From assembly GCF_015182285.1 (NCBI RefSeq), contig NZ_PRDM01000006.1, forward strand, positions 372,001 to 436,000: a DNA stretch of 64,000 nucleotides, given 5' to 3'. Below are positions 7,763-16,405 of this stretch, piece by piece; position 1 is the first letter of the stretch; each line of letters begins with the position of its first letter. Below the pieces are notes generated by a model that did no database searches, was not told the DNA's origin, and worked only from the letters and a program-made list of their open reading frames with translations. The stretch is from Flavobacterium hungaricum (GTDB taxonomy: Bacteria > Bacteroidota > Bacteroidia > Flavobacteriales > Flavobacteriaceae). Made by a program: the position numbers and the translations under genes.

Positions 7763-8059
7763 ATGGAGAACGATAAAGAAAAAAATACCGCTGAATTTTA
7801 CGAAAGATTAAAGGTTGAGTTAGATAACGCAAATACTTGGCCGGCAGAATACTTGTACAAATTTATTGTGCCATCTGTTGCAGATAATGTAGAGCGTGTC
7901 GAAAAAGCTTTTGATAGTATGGGAGCAGTTATTAAAACAACAAAATCTAAAACCGGTAAATTTACCAGCGTTTCTGTAGATGTAACCATGAACAGCTCTG
8001 ACGATGTTATTGGCAAATACAAAGAAGTTTCTACAATAGAGGGTATAGTTTCATTATAA
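7763..8059 (+). CDS. DUF493 family protein (YbeD-like)
   Basis: A 98-residue protein with a short charged N-terminus and the ferredoxin-like ACT-resembling fold of DUF493: WPAEYLYKFIVPS, then VEKAFDS and TSKTGKFTSVSVDVTMNSSDDVIGKYKEVSTIEGIVSL. E. coli YbeD is a structural relative; suggested roles are regulatory, but none is proven here. Its stop is 3 bases before the start of the DUF4290 gene, so the two form one operon, a pairing often seen just before murA in flavobacteria. Confidence 0.9.
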   Translation: MENDKEKNTAEFYERLKVELDNANTWPAEYLYKFIVPSVADNVERVEKAFDSMGAVIKTTKSKTGKFTSVSVDVTMNSSDDVIGKYKEVSTIEGIVSL

Positions 8060-8062
8060 CTT

Positions 8063-8791
8063 ATGAACGAAAAATATAAAAGAGAAGCAGCGAGTGATGT
8101 AGTATTCAACTTAGAATACAATTCTGAAAGACAACGCTTAATTATTCCAGAATATGGTCGTCATTTACAAAAATTGATCGATCAGGCGACTGCTATTGAA
8201 GACGACGAAATGCGTAACAAAGCAGCGAAATATATTATTCAGGTAATGGGAAGTCTGAACCCTCATTTGCGTGATGTTCCAGATTTTCAGCATAAACTTT
8301 GGGATCAGCTTTTTATTATGTCTGATTTTAAACTGAACGTAGAATCGCCTTATCCGATTCCGTCAAGAGAAGTTTTAGAGCTAAAACCAGATGTTTTGCA
8401 CTATCCGCAAAACTTTCCAAAATACAGATTTTATGGCAACAACATTAAATACATGATTGATGTTGCCAATAAATGGGAAGACGGCGAAATGAAAAATGCA
8501 TTAGTGCTGGTTATTGCCAACCACATGAAGAAATCATTTTTGAGCTGGAACAAAGACACCGTAAAAGACGATGTGATTTTTGAGCATTTATTTGAATTAT
8601 CAGGAGGCAGAATAAACTTATTAGAAAGTACAGAAGAGCTTTTAAATACGACCGATTTAATGCGTACCAATAAGCGTATGTCTAATAAAACGGCTCCAGC
8701 TGGTCCGCCAAAAATTCAAAACAGCAAAAACAATAACAACAACAAAGGCGGTCAAAAAAAGACATTTCAAAAAAACAATAATCAGAAATAA
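8063..8791 (+). CDS. DUF4290 domain-containing protein
   Basis: A 242-residue Bacteroidota-specific protein. The DUF4290 domain spans about residues 10-195 (EYNSERQRLIIPEYGRHLQ near the start; SLNPHLRDVPDFQHKLWDQL at about 70-90). The last 40 residues are low-complexity Asn/Lys/Gln with basic character, possibly nucleic-acid binding. The function is unknown. It follows DUF493 by 3 bases and precedes murA by 94 bases holding an octamer repeat pair. It is probably cytoplasmic, with no signal peptide or membrane segment. Confidence 0.9.
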   Translation: MNEKYKREAASDVVFNLEYNSERQRLIIPEYGRHLQKLIDQATAIEDDEMRNKAAKYIIQVMGSLNPHLRDVPDFQHKLWDQLFIMSDFKLNVESPYPIPSREVLELKPDVLHYPQNFPKYRFYGNNIKYMIDVANKWEDGEMKNALVLVIANHMKKSFLSWNKDTVKDDVIFEHLFELSGGRINLLESTEELLNTTDLMRTNKRMSNKTAPAGPPKIQNSKNNNNNKGGQKKTFQKNNNQK

Positions 8792-8880
8792 AAAAAAGGT
8801 GCTAAGAGACTAAGGAGCTAAGATGCTAAGATTTTTTTAGCTTAGAACCTCAGAATCTAAGAACCTTAGAACCTAAACAA
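8792..8880. repeat. CTAAG octamer arrays, inverted pair
   Basis: Starting after the DUF4290 stop: GTGCTAAG, AGACTAAG, GAGCTAAG, ATGCTAAG (about 8800-8831). After ATTTTTTTAG the other strand reads GTTCTAAG, GTTCTTAG, ATTCTGAG, GTTCTAAG (about 8875-8840). Each unit is three variable bases plus CTAAG or a near variant. The two arms could pair as an imperfect hairpin around the T-run. Confidence 0.8.
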
Positions 8881-8885
8881 GATCT

Positions 8886-10199
8886 ATGGGAATTTTTAAA
8901 ATCGAAGGAGGAACACCTCTAAAAGGAGAAATCACACCGCAAGGAGCAAAAAACGAGGCATTACAGATATTATGTGCCGTGCTGCTAACAGGAGATAAAG
9001 TAAAAATTAATAACATTCCTGATATTATAGACATCAATAAATTGATCACTTTGCTGGGCAATTTAGGGGTAAAAATTCAACGTAACGAACCAGGTTCTAT
9101 TACTTTTCAAGCAGATGAGGTTAATGTTGGTTATTTAGAAACCGAAGCTTTCAAGAAAGAAGGAGGCGCACTTCGTGGTTCTATTATGATTGTTGGGCCG
9201 CTTTTGGCTCGTTTCGGAAAAGGATATATTCCAAAACCAGGAGGAGATAAAATTGGCCGCCGTAGATTAGATACACATTTTGAAGGGTTTATCAACCTTG
9301 GAGCAAAATTCAGATACAATAGAGAAGATCACTTTTACGGTGTAGAATCTCCAGAAGAAGGATTACAAGGAACAGACATGCTTCTTGACGAAGCTTCTGT
9401 AACTGGAACTGCAAATATTGTAATGGCTGCAGTTTTAGCAAAAGGACAAACAACAGTTTACAATGCAGCTTGCGAGCCTTACTTACAACAGTTATGTAAA
9501 ATGCTTAACTCTATGGGAGCAAAAATCACTGGAGTTGGTTCTAATTTATTGACTATCGAAGGTGTTGAAAGCCTAGGCGGATGCGAGCATACAATCCTGC
9601 CTGATATGATCGAAATTGGTTCTTGGATTGGTCTTGCGGCTATGACAAAGAGCGAAATCACAATCAAAAATGTAAGCTGGGAAAACTTAGGTTTAATACC
9701 AAATACATTTAGAAAACTAGGTATTACAATCGAAAAACGCAACGACGATATTTACATTCCTGCTCACAAAGACGGATATGAAGTGAAAACAGATATCGAC
9801 GGTTCTATCTTAACCATTGCAGATGCACCTTGGCCAGGATTTACTCCAGACTTATTAAGTATTGTTTTGGTTGTGGCAACGCAGGCAAAAGGAGATGTTT
9901 TGATTCACCAAAAAATGTTCGAAAGCCGTTTGTTCTTCGTAGACAAATTAATCGATATGGGAGCAAAAATCATGTTATGTGATCCGCATAGAGCTGTGGT
10001 TATGGGGCATAATTTTGAATCTCAATTGAAAGCAACTACAATGTCATCGCCAGATATTCGTGCGGGGATCTCATTATTAATTGCTGCGCTTTCTGCAAAA
10101 GGAACAAGCACCATTCAAAATATCGAGCAAATCGACCGTGGATACGAGCGTATCGACGAGCGCTTAAGAGCAATTGGAGCAAAAATCGTGAGAGCGTAA
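8886..10199 (+). CDS. murA: UDP-N-acetylglucosamine 1-carboxyvinyltransferase
   Basis: A 437-residue enzyme for the first committed step of peptidoglycan synthesis, transferring enolpyruvate from PEP to UDP-GlcNAc. Seen: GAKNEAL with K22/N23, the flexible loop PGGDKIGRRRLDTH, and DPHRAVVMG near the C-terminus. The loop residue that is the catalytic Cys in E. coli (C115) is Asp here (D121, codon 9246-9248). By analogy with the Asp-containing M. tuberculosis enzyme and the E. coli C115D variant, the enzyme should be active but not alkylated by fosfomycin. The normal length, and intact loop otherwise, argue against decay. Confidence 0.95.
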   Translation: MGIFKIEGGTPLKGEITPQGAKNEALQILCAVLLTGDKVKINNIPDIIDINKLITLLGNLGVKIQRNEPGSITFQADEVNVGYLETEAFKKEGGALRGSIMIVGPLLARFGKGYIPKPGGDKIGRRRLDTHFEGFINLGAKFRYNREDHFYGVESPEEGLQGTDMLLDEASVTGTANIVMAAVLAKGQTTVYNAACEPYLQQLCKMLNSMGAKITGVGSNLLTIEGVESLGGCEHTILPDMIEIGSWIGLAAMTKSEITIKNVSWENLGLIPNTFRKLGITIEKRNDDIYIPAHKDGYEVKTDIDGSILTIADAPWPGFTPDLLSIVLVVATQAKGDVLIHQKMFESRLFFVDKLIDMGAKIMLCDPHRAVVMGHNFESQLKATTMSSPDIRAGISLLIAALSAKGTSTIQNIEQIDRGYERIDERLRAIGAKIVRA

Positions 10200-10239
10200 A
10201 AAGAAAGCAAGCCGCGACTGCACGATTTATTTTAAATAA

Positions 10240-10268
10240 AAATTGGTGTAATTCGTGCAATTCGTGGC
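10240..10268. repeat. AATTCGTG-type short repeat
   Basis: AATTGGTGT, AATTCGTGC, AATTCGTGG: three 9-bp units between murA and the CDF gene, same family as 7554-7581. Confidence 0.65.
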
Positions 10269-10288
10269 AAAAAAATAAATGTCACTAC

Positions 10289-11167
10289 ATGACAAACGAA
10301 CAAAAAGCTATAAAAGCTACATACTTTAGTATAGCCGGAAATACCTGCTTAGCCTTGATAAAAGGTTTAGCAGGTTTTTTTGGCAATTCTTATGCCTTGA
10401 TTGCCGATGCAATCGAGTCAACGACGGATATTTTTTCGTCTTGTCTCGTATTGTTTGGAATCAAATATTCTAATAAACCTGCAGATGAAAACCATCCGTA
10501 CGGACATGGCCGCGCAGAACCCTTAATTACGTTTTTGGTTGTTGGATTTTTGATTACTTCGGCAACTATTATCGGATATGAAAGTATTGCTAACATTAAA
10601 ACTTCGCATGATTTACCAAAATCTTGGACTCTGTTTGTCTTAGGTGCCATCATAATCTGGAAAGAATATTCTTTTAGAGTTGTAATGAAACGCAGTAAAC
10701 AAACCAATAGTTCTTCTCTTGCCGCAGATGCGTGGCATCATCGCAGCGACGCGATTACTTCTGTTGCCGCTTTTATCGGAATTTCTATCGCGCTCATTAT
10801 GGGCAAAGGCTACGAGTCAGCAGATGATTGGGCAGCACTTTTTGCCGCATGTTTTATTTTATATAATAGTTATAAAATCTTTAGACCGGCGCTTGGCGAA
10901 ATCATGGATGAAAATATGAATGATGATTTAGTAGAAGAAATTCGGGTAAAATCCTTAAAAGTAGAAGGAATTCTCGGTACCGAAAAATGTTATATTCGAA
11001 AAGCCGGAATGAAATATCATGTCGATCTTCATGCCATTGTTTCGGCTAAGATTTCGGTAAAAGAAGGCCATGATTTATCACACAAACTTCAGGATACATT
11101 AAAAGAGGAAATCCCACAGTTGGGAAATGTCTTGATTCATATCGAACCAGATGATTATCACTGTTAA
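10289..11167 (+). CDS. Cation diffusion facilitator family transporter
   Basis: A 292-residue inner-membrane divalent-metal/proton antiporter. The transmembrane domain spans about 10-205, with metal-site motifs DAIESTTD in TM2 and HHRSD (HxxxD) in TM5, and the NHPYGHGRAEPL loop between. The cytoplasmic C-terminal domain (about 210-292) ends with HIEPDDYHC and carries His residues fitting the metal-sensing dimer domain. Zn, Fe or Mn export is possible; the His/Asp pattern is Zn-transporter-like. Upstream start alternatives were not better than 10289. Confidence 0.9.
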   Translation: MTNEQKAIKATYFSIAGNTCLALIKGLAGFFGNSYALIADAIESTTDIFSSCLVLFGIKYSNKPADENHPYGHGRAEPLITFLVVGFLITSATIIGYESIANIKTSHDLPKSWTLFVLGAIIIWKEYSFRVVMKRSKQTNSSSLAADAWHHRSDAITSVAAFIGISIALIMGKGYESADDWAALFAACFILYNSYKIFRPALGEIMDENMNDDLVEEIRVKSLKVEGILGTEKCYIRKAGMKYHVDLHAIVSAKISVKEGHDLSHKLQDTLKEEIPQLGNVLIHIEPDDYHC

Positions 11168-11206
11168 AAGGTTCAAAGGAGCAGAGTCGCAAAGATTCAA
11201 AGGTTT
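11168..11206 (+). repeat. CAAAG octamer array after the CDF gene
   Basis: Directly after the TAA: GTTCAAAG, GAGCAGAG, TCGCAAAG, ATTCAAAG. Period is exactly 8, three variable bases plus CAAAG, read in gene direction. Its inverted counterpart is at 11443-11483. Confidence 0.8.
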
Positions 11207-11229
11207 TGCTTCCAAGATTAAATTTAAAA

Positions 11230-11267
11230 AATCCATTTATTCTTTAACGAGTAAATGGATTTTTTTA
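11230..11267 (+). terminator. Terminator of the CDF gene
   Basis: AAATCCATTTA (11230-11240) pairs with TAAATGGATTT (11253-11263), followed by a T-run. Confidence 0.8.
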
Positions 11268-11282
11268 TGGGCGTTACCTTCG

Positions 11283-11345
11283 GCCGGGCTATCCGCTGTA
11301 TCTTTTTGTTTTTAAAGAAAAAACAAAAAGGATATCGCTTCTATC
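11283..11345. repeat. Dispersed long-hairpin repeat, copy 2
   Basis: Stem CTTTTTGTTTTT (11302-11313) / AAAAACAAAAAG (11319-11330), flanked by CTATCCGCTGTAT and GGATATCGCTTCTATCCC. Same architecture as 5660-5735. The rest of the 316-base gap (11346-11442) shows nothing recognisable. Confidence 0.7.
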
Positions 11346-11442
11346 CCTAACGCAATCTACGGTAATAAGAAATTTTAGAAATCTAATTTTGTAATAATGT
11401 AATCGGCAGTTCAAGTTTCCCAGCAACTTCTCAAAGTGTATG

Positions 11443-11483
11443 CTTTTGTTCCTTTGTCCCTTTGAACCTTTGCCACTTTGTAC
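11443..11483 (-). repeat. CAAAG octamer array after the DUF5686 gene
   Basis: On the minus strand, abutting the TAG: GTACAAAG, TGGCAAAG, GTTCAAAG, GGACAAAG, then GAACAAAAG. Same unit design and gene-sense orientation as 11168-11206, so the two arrays converge. Confidence 0.8.
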
Positions 11484-13973
11484 CTAATCTAACACATTCA
11501 AAATCTTCAAGCCAAATACAACACCATTTTGCTCGATGCCGCTTTGGTAAGAATGCACATAATCAATTCGAAACAATTTAAACTTGCCAAAACCAAGATT
11601 ATCTAACCCAACAGTAAATTCAGTATAAGGATTTCTGTCCGGCAGGGCGAGAGCATGAAAACCAATATTCATTGTTGATTTTAGAAGATTCAAAAGAGGT
11701 AATTTATTCATGATAAAACCAGTGTCGTTGTACTCTGAATGCAGTTCAAAATAACGATCATTGGTGCTGTTGGTGTAATACGGCATTAAATTAAAAACAT
11801 TCAAATAACGGCCGCTTGTGCCAATATGCGTTTGGTTTCCGTTAAAATGCCTATAATCTATAAAAGAAATATTTTCGGCATTAAAGAATTTTCCAGCTCT
11901 AAGATTCATTCCTAAGATTCCTTTATTACCAAGGGATAAATCATACTGAACAGCAGCGCCGATTCTTTCAAATTCATATTTTTTCTCAGTTCCGGCAAAC
12001 GCTTTTTCAAAAGCCAGAAATACAGTCGGATATTTATCGTCTTTAAAATTATATCTTCCGTCTGGTCTTGAAATGTATTTGTTGCCAAAATTGATTCTTG
12101 CAGCCAGACTCGCTTTCATTAAATGATGCTGCTCAAAAGCAGGAGTGCTAAAATCATTGGGTGCCAGCGGATTATTAGAAGAATAAATATCATCTCTTTT
12201 AAAGAAAGAATAATCAGTCGTGTTAAAAAGAGGCTTTCTTTGTTCGTAAGCTATTTTTGCATTTAGGTTTACGCCATTTGCAACATCCTGCGCATAATTA
12301 ATCTGGGCAAATTCCAGATTATACAATTTCATATAATTGTCTTTAAAAAATAAAGAACTTATAGAATTAACAAACTTGGTTATCGGTTCGGCGCTATTAA
12401 ATTGTTCGGTTTTTGTTCCGCCCGAAGCAGAAATGGTTGCGTAATTAATAGTGTTAAATCGATGACTGAATTCGCCTGTAACACGAAAACGCTCATCAGA
12501 AAAACCATAGTTAAAAGTCGTGCTTATTGAACTGCTTTTTCCATTTTCTTCATTCCATTTTTTGAAAGAAAAACCAGAATCTAAATTAAAGCCCTGCACA
12601 GTATTAAAGCTGAGCGAAGTAATGTTCAATAATCCGTCGTACTTAAAAGAATATTTGTCGAATGTGTTTTTGTAGTCATAACCGCGAAGTATGTCCCAGA
12701 TTTTAAATTTATTATTTTTGGCGTCTATAGAATCCGTATATTTTTTTGATTTTCTAATGGTCAAAAGACTGTCCTTTTTGGTGTAATCAATACTTTCTTC
12801 TATTGTTAACGGAATCGGGCGAATTTCATTCCAAAACGCATCGTCTTTTTTATTCGCATTCAAGTCAAAAGCCACAATTTCATTACCGAACGTTTTTTTA
12901 GCAAACGAATCTGGGAATTCATAATTGGAGTAGACATAATTAAACTGACCAGAAAATTTCACACCAAAAGCCCCGGCATTAAAAGAAAGGGTCTGTACAT
13001 TTTTTGCCCAAATTTTATTCTTCTGATTATAACTAAAGCTTTGCGTGATAGACATTAATTCGGTAAACTCATTCTTCATTCGATAACCTTTTATATCCAG
13101 ATCTAAGGCATAAATGGCATAACTGTCATCAACAATATAAATGTAACCTTCAAAAACAGGTTCCTTATCTCTTTTTGGCGTAACCTTTATTTTGTTAATC
13201 TGGTGTTTATTATCGTCAAAAAAACTTCCTTCGAGTTGGTATTTATAATAACTGAATGCATTATCTGCAATTGGCGAAATCAAATTAATATTAAACTCTA
13301 TACTGTTTTCGTAAAAATCATAGGTAGACAAACTCGCTGTATTGTAGCTGTAGCCTTTGCTGTTACCAGAAATTTTAGACGCAATTATTTTTTCTTTTAG
13401 CTTATTGGGCTTTTCATACGCTATCTGCGAAAGGGTTTCAGAAAGATACAAAATCCCTGTCCCGGTAGAATCAAGATTGGATGCCATATCTTCACCCAGA
13501 TCTACTTTTTGTCCCAATATTTTTTTTGGTAGATCTTTGACTTTCAAAATTCCTTTCGAATAAAAATCGGCAGTAAAACGGGCTGTCTTTTCAGAATTTT
13601 CTTTTTTATGGGCAATCGCCTTTTTTATAATAGCATTGGCCGGATTGCTTTTAGGATCGATTACAACTTCATTGAGAGAGAAGCTTTCTTCAGTCATTTT
13701 AACATCTAAAACAATGCTTTTTGAATCTGCAGCAACAGTTATTTTTTGAGTTTTAAAACCTAAATACTGAAAAACAATTTTATTTTTTCCGATATCTTTT
13801 ACCTGTAGCTGGTAGTTTCCTTGTTCATTTGATGTTGTTCCTCGGTATGTGTTTTCTTCATAGACAGAAACAAAGGGAAGCGGATTTCCTTTTTCATCTG
13901 TAATAGTTCCTTTGATTTGGGCGCTGCAAAAAAGTGAAAAAAGTAAAAAGGCAAATAGTATGTGGTTTTTCAT
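11484..13973 (-). CDS. DUF5686 outer-membrane protein with carboxypeptidase-like N-domain
   Basis: 829 residues with the start at MKNHILFAFLLFSLFCSAQ (signal peptide); the longer frame adds seven unlikely residues. After cleavage comes a CarboxypepD_reg-like Ig fold (about 20-105: IKGTITDEKGNPLPFVSVY), as in TonB-dependent receptors, then the large DUF5686 region predicted as an outer-membrane beta-barrel, with alternating aromatic strands to the C-terminus. There is no TonB plug domain, so it is not a classical receptor. The role is unknown; family members occur throughout Bacteroidota. It stands alone between convergent CDF and aroQ. Confidence 0.85.
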   Translation of the reverse strand: MKNHILFAFLLFSLFCSAQIKGTITDEKGNPLPFVSVYEENTYRGTTSNEQGNYQLQVKDIGKNKIVFQYLGFKTQKITVAADSKSIVLDVKMTEESFSLNEVVIDPKSNPANAIIKKAIAHKKENSEKTARFTADFYSKGILKVKDLPKKILGQKVDLGEDMASNLDSTGTGILYLSETLSQIAYEKPNKLKEKIIASKISGNSKGYSYNTASLSTYDFYENSIEFNINLISPIADNAFSYYKYQLEGSFFDDNKHQINKIKVTPKRDKEPVFEGYIYIVDDSYAIYALDLDIKGYRMKNEFTELMSITQSFSYNQKNKIWAKNVQTLSFNAGAFGVKFSGQFNYVYSNYEFPDSFAKKTFGNEIVAFDLNANKKDDAFWNEIRPIPLTIEESIDYTKKDSLLTIRKSKKYTDSIDAKNNKFKIWDILRGYDYKNTFDKYSFKYDGLLNITSLSFNTVQGFNLDSGFSFKKWNEENGKSSSISTTFNYGFSDERFRVTGEFSHRFNTINYATISASGGTKTEQFNSAEPITKFVNSISSLFFKDNYMKLYNLEFAQINYAQDVANGVNLNAKIAYEQRKPLFNTTDYSFFKRDDIYSSNNPLAPNDFSTPAFEQHHLMKASLAARINFGNKYISRPDGRYNFKDDKYPTVFLAFEKAFAGTEKKYEFERIGAAVQYDLSLGNKGILGMNLRAGKFFNAENISFIDYRHFNGNQTHIGTSGRYLNVFNLMPYYTNSTNDRYFELHSEYNDTGFIMNKLPLLNLLKSTMNIGFHALALPDRNPYTEFTVGLDNLGFGKFKLFRIDYVHSYQSGIEQNGVVFGLKILNVLD

Positions 13974-14044
13974 AAAGTACATTTTCTCTAACAAAAATAC
14001 AGGATGGAAAAACGGAGATTATTAATTATTTGTTAAAAAAAATC

Positions 14045-14458
14045 TTATAAGAATGATTGGATGGCTAATTCGTAGCTTTTTAAGCCAAATCCTAAAATAA
14101 CTCCTTTTGCATTGCCTGATAAATAAGATTGATGTCTAAAACTTTCTCGTGCATAAGTATTAGAAATATGAACTTCTATAACTGGAGTTGTTACTGCTTT
14201 CATAGCATCTCCCAAACCAATTGAAGTATGCGTATAAGCACCGGCATTCAAAATAATGCCGTCAAAAGTAAAACCTACTTCCTGAATTTTTCCAATTAAT
14301 TCTCCTTCGATATTACTTTGGTAATAAGAAAGTTCAATGTTTGGAAATTTCTCTTCAAGGATTTTAAAATAGTCTTCAAAGGTCTGGCTTCCGTAAACTT
14401 CGGGTTCTCTTTTTCCTAAAAGATTCAAATTCGGACCGTTGATAATGCAGATTTTCAT
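14045..14458 (-). CDS. aroQ: Type II 3-dehydroquinate dehydratase
   Basis: A 137-residue dodecameric-type shikimate-pathway enzyme. The signature NGPNLNLLGKREPEVYG holds the catalytic Tyr (Y22) and Arg (R17); NAGAYTHTS binds substrate; and VHISNTYARESFRHQSYLS carries the catalytic His. It catalyses trans-dehydration of 3-dehydroquinate. The start at 14458 is the natural family start. It lies on the minus strand, with xerD (a frequent flavobacterial neighbour) about 2.6 kb to the right and three barrel genes in between. Confidence 0.95.
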   Translation of the reverse strand: MKICIINGPNLNLLGKREPEVYGSQTFEDYFKILEEKFPNIELSYYQSNIEGELIGKIQEVGFTFDGIILNAGAYTHTSIGLGDAMKAVTTPVIEVHISNTYARESFRHQSYLSGNAKGVILGFGLKSYELAIQSFL

Positions 14459-14596
14459 AATTAAAGGGTGTATGGTGAGTTTCGTTTTTTAAACCATTAA
14501 GCTCTATAAGTTTAATTAAGCTAAATGTTTGTTGAATTGGTAATTTGAAATGACTTACATTTTTTAGAAAATCATTTCACTAAAGTGTAAAAATAA

Positions 14597-14627
14597 AAAA
14601 ACCGCTCCAATTAATAGAACGGTTTTT
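14597..14627 (-). terminator. Terminator of the 14649-15209 barrel gene
   Basis: AAAAACCG (14597-14604) pairs with CGGTTTTT (14620-14627); on the minus strand a T-rich tract follows. Confidence 0.7.
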
Positions 14628-14648
14628 ATAAAAGTATGTGATATTGTC

Positions 14649-15209
14649 TTAGAAAAGGAATCCAGCCGATAATTGTACTGTTGAGTTTTTAACATCTGCA
14701 TTTTTTGATGCTTCTGTCAAACCTAAACCGTAACGTCCTTGAATAAAAAAGTTTTTAGTGATCTTAAATCCTAATCCTGCATTAAGTCCAAATTCAAAAG
14801 TTTCGGCGTCTTTTACATCAAATTCGTTTCTTTCGCTTACTAAGAAGGAAGCCTGCGGACCAACTTCAAGACTAAAGGAATCAGTTAAATAAAATTTAGC
14901 CATTACAGGGATAGAGATATAACCCAATTCGTTTTTAAATTCGTTTATAGCATTTTTATAGGTTGCTCCTTGTGTAGAGTACAAAAGTTCTGGCTGTACA
15001 GAAAAGCGGTCTAAAAGTTTTAGCTCTGCAACCAATCCTGCATGAAAACTTGTAATTCCATCTTTATCAAAAGCTACATCCTGCATGTAAGCGTCTCCTG
15101 TCTGACTTGCAAAGTTCACCCCAGCTTTAACTCCGACTTGTAAAAATTGTGCTTGTACTGCCGCTGATGTTGCAATGAACAGAACAGCCGCTAAAATTAT
15201 CTTTTTCAT
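14649..15209 (-). CDS. PorT-like outer-membrane beta-barrel protein
   Basis: 186 residues with signal peptide MKKIILAAVLFIATSAAVQAQ and the eight-stranded barrel pattern of outer membrane protein beta-barrel family PF13568: VGVKAGVNFAS, FHAGLVAELKLLDRFSVQPELLYS, YISIPVMAKFYLTDSFSLEVGPQ, and a terminal strand ending in F. It is paralogous to the two barrels on the other strand to its right (about 15489 and 16406), transcribed divergently from them. The role is unknown; such small barrels are abundant surface proteins in flavobacteria. Confidence 0.85.
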   Translation of the reverse strand: MKKIILAAVLFIATSAAVQAQFLQVGVKAGVNFASQTGDAYMQDVAFDKDGITSFHAGLVAELKLLDRFSVQPELLYSTQGATYKNAINEFKNELGYISIPVMAKFYLTDSFSLEVGPQASFLVSERNEFDVKDAETFEFGLNAGLGFKITKNFFIQGRYGLGLTEASKNADVKNSTVQLSAGFLF

Positions 15210-15450
15210 AAAAGTGTTTTTAAAAGTTTGGTATTTTTTAATGTCATTTACAATTCAAAACTACTTTATTAGTGATTTTATTGTTTTATAGTTTATGAAA
15301 AATAATTACTAAAATTCCCATTTTCAAAGGGTCTGAAAACCGCTAAAGCCTTTATTTTACTGGTTTATAATGAGTTATGCGTAAAAATTGATTTGGCTTA
15401 TTTTAATACTTTTTAATCTTTAAGGGGGTATTTTTTAACAAGTACAGTTT

Positions 15451-15458
15451 TACTTTTG
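15451..15458 (+). promoter_or_regulatory. Putative -7 box of barrel gene 2
   Basis: TACTTTTG fits TAnnTTTG, 30 bases before the ATG at 15489. A clear TTG at -33 was not found. Confidence 0.45.
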
Positions 15459-15488
15459 AGCCAATTATAATCAAATAAATTCATAACT

Positions 15489-16103
15489 ATGAAAAAAATT
15501 ATTTTAGCTGCTATTGCAGTATTGACATTCGGATGGGCAAATGCTCAAGAGGTTAAATTTGGAGTTAAAGGAAGTGTAAGTTTATCAAATTTTACTGGAG
15601 ATGATAATGGATTTGATTGGAAATCAAAGGTTGGTTTTAATGCTGGGGGATTTGCAGAAATCAAATTTTCTGAAAAATTTGCTATTCAACCAGAGATTCT
15701 ATATTCTTTACAAGGTGCAAAGACTAAATATGAAGATGGATATGCTAGCGATATTTATACGTATGATGAAAAATACAATTTATCGTATATCAATGTTCCA
15801 GTTATGTTTAAGTATTATGCAGCTGAAAAATTTAATATTGAAGTTGGTCCACAAATCGGGTTTTTAGTGTCAGCAAAATGTAAATATGAATACCTAAATG
15901 AATCTGAAACAGAAGATGTAAAAGACATTTTTAAATCTGTTGATTTTGGTTTAAACTTTGGTGCAGGATATGATATTTCAAAAAACATATCAGCTGGTGT
16001 ACGATATAATTTAGGATTGTCAAATATTGCAAAAACTGAGGAAGGAAACGATTTTAAATTGCATAACAGCGGTTTCTCTTTATCAGTAGCATACAAATTC
16101 TAA
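15489..16103 (+). CDS. PorT-like outer-membrane beta-barrel protein
   Basis: 204 residues with signal peptide MKKIILAAIAVLTFGWANAQ. It shares with its neighbours the motif series FGVKGSVSLSNFTGD, FNAGGFAEIKFSEKFAIQPEILYS, YINVPVMFKYYAAEKFNIEVGPQIGFLVSA and a terminal AYKF. The extra acidic loops (YASDIYTYDEKYN, YLNESETEDVKD) probably face outside. It has its own promoter-like box and a strong terminator. It is a tandem duplicate of the next gene. Confidence 0.85.
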   Translation: MKKIILAAIAVLTFGWANAQEVKFGVKGSVSLSNFTGDDNGFDWKSKVGFNAGGFAEIKFSEKFAIQPEILYSLQGAKTKYEDGYASDIYTYDEKYNLSYINVPVMFKYYAAEKFNIEVGPQIGFLVSAKCKYEYLNESETEDVKDIFKSVDFGLNFGAGYDISKNISAGVRYNLGLSNIAKTEEGNDFKLHNSGFSLSVAYKF

Positions 16104-16133
16104 GAATTATATTAAAGTTAATTTTTTTTAATT

Positions 16134-16162
16134 GCCCTTCTCATGCTAGAAGGGCTTTTTTT
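16134..16162 (+). terminator. Terminator of barrel gene 2
   Basis: GCCCTTCT (16134-16141), loop CATGCT, AGAAGGGC (16148-16155), seven T. Confidence 0.9.
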
Positions 16163-16362
16163 GTAATGAAAGATGGCACTTAATATAGGATTCAATTGTA
16201 CGTTTTATTTTTTTATCAGCGTAATAATCAAAAGCTTTTCTAAATTACAAAGGTCATTTTTTATTTTAATTATTTAACGTTAGATGTGTGCAACCTACTT
16301 GTTTTCTAATATTTACAACTTTATTTGTTAAAATGCAAATATTTTTTTAATAAGTATAAGTT

Positions 16363-16370
16363 TATATTTG
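16363..16370 (+). promoter_or_regulatory. Putative -7 box of barrel gene 3
   Basis: TATATTTG matches the consensus and lies 36 bases before the chosen ATG (16406). This supports that start over the longer frame from 16325, which would overlap the box. Confidence 0.5.
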
Positions 16371-16405
16371 AGGGTAAATTAATTTTAACCCTAAAACAAA
16401 TTAGA

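Noticed and set aside
11408..11424. A stretch GTTCAAGTTTCCCAGC identical to part of the 6S RNA (about 21364-21379)
   Set aside because: A 16-base match is expected about once by chance in a window of this size and composition, and no matching closing stem surrounds it.
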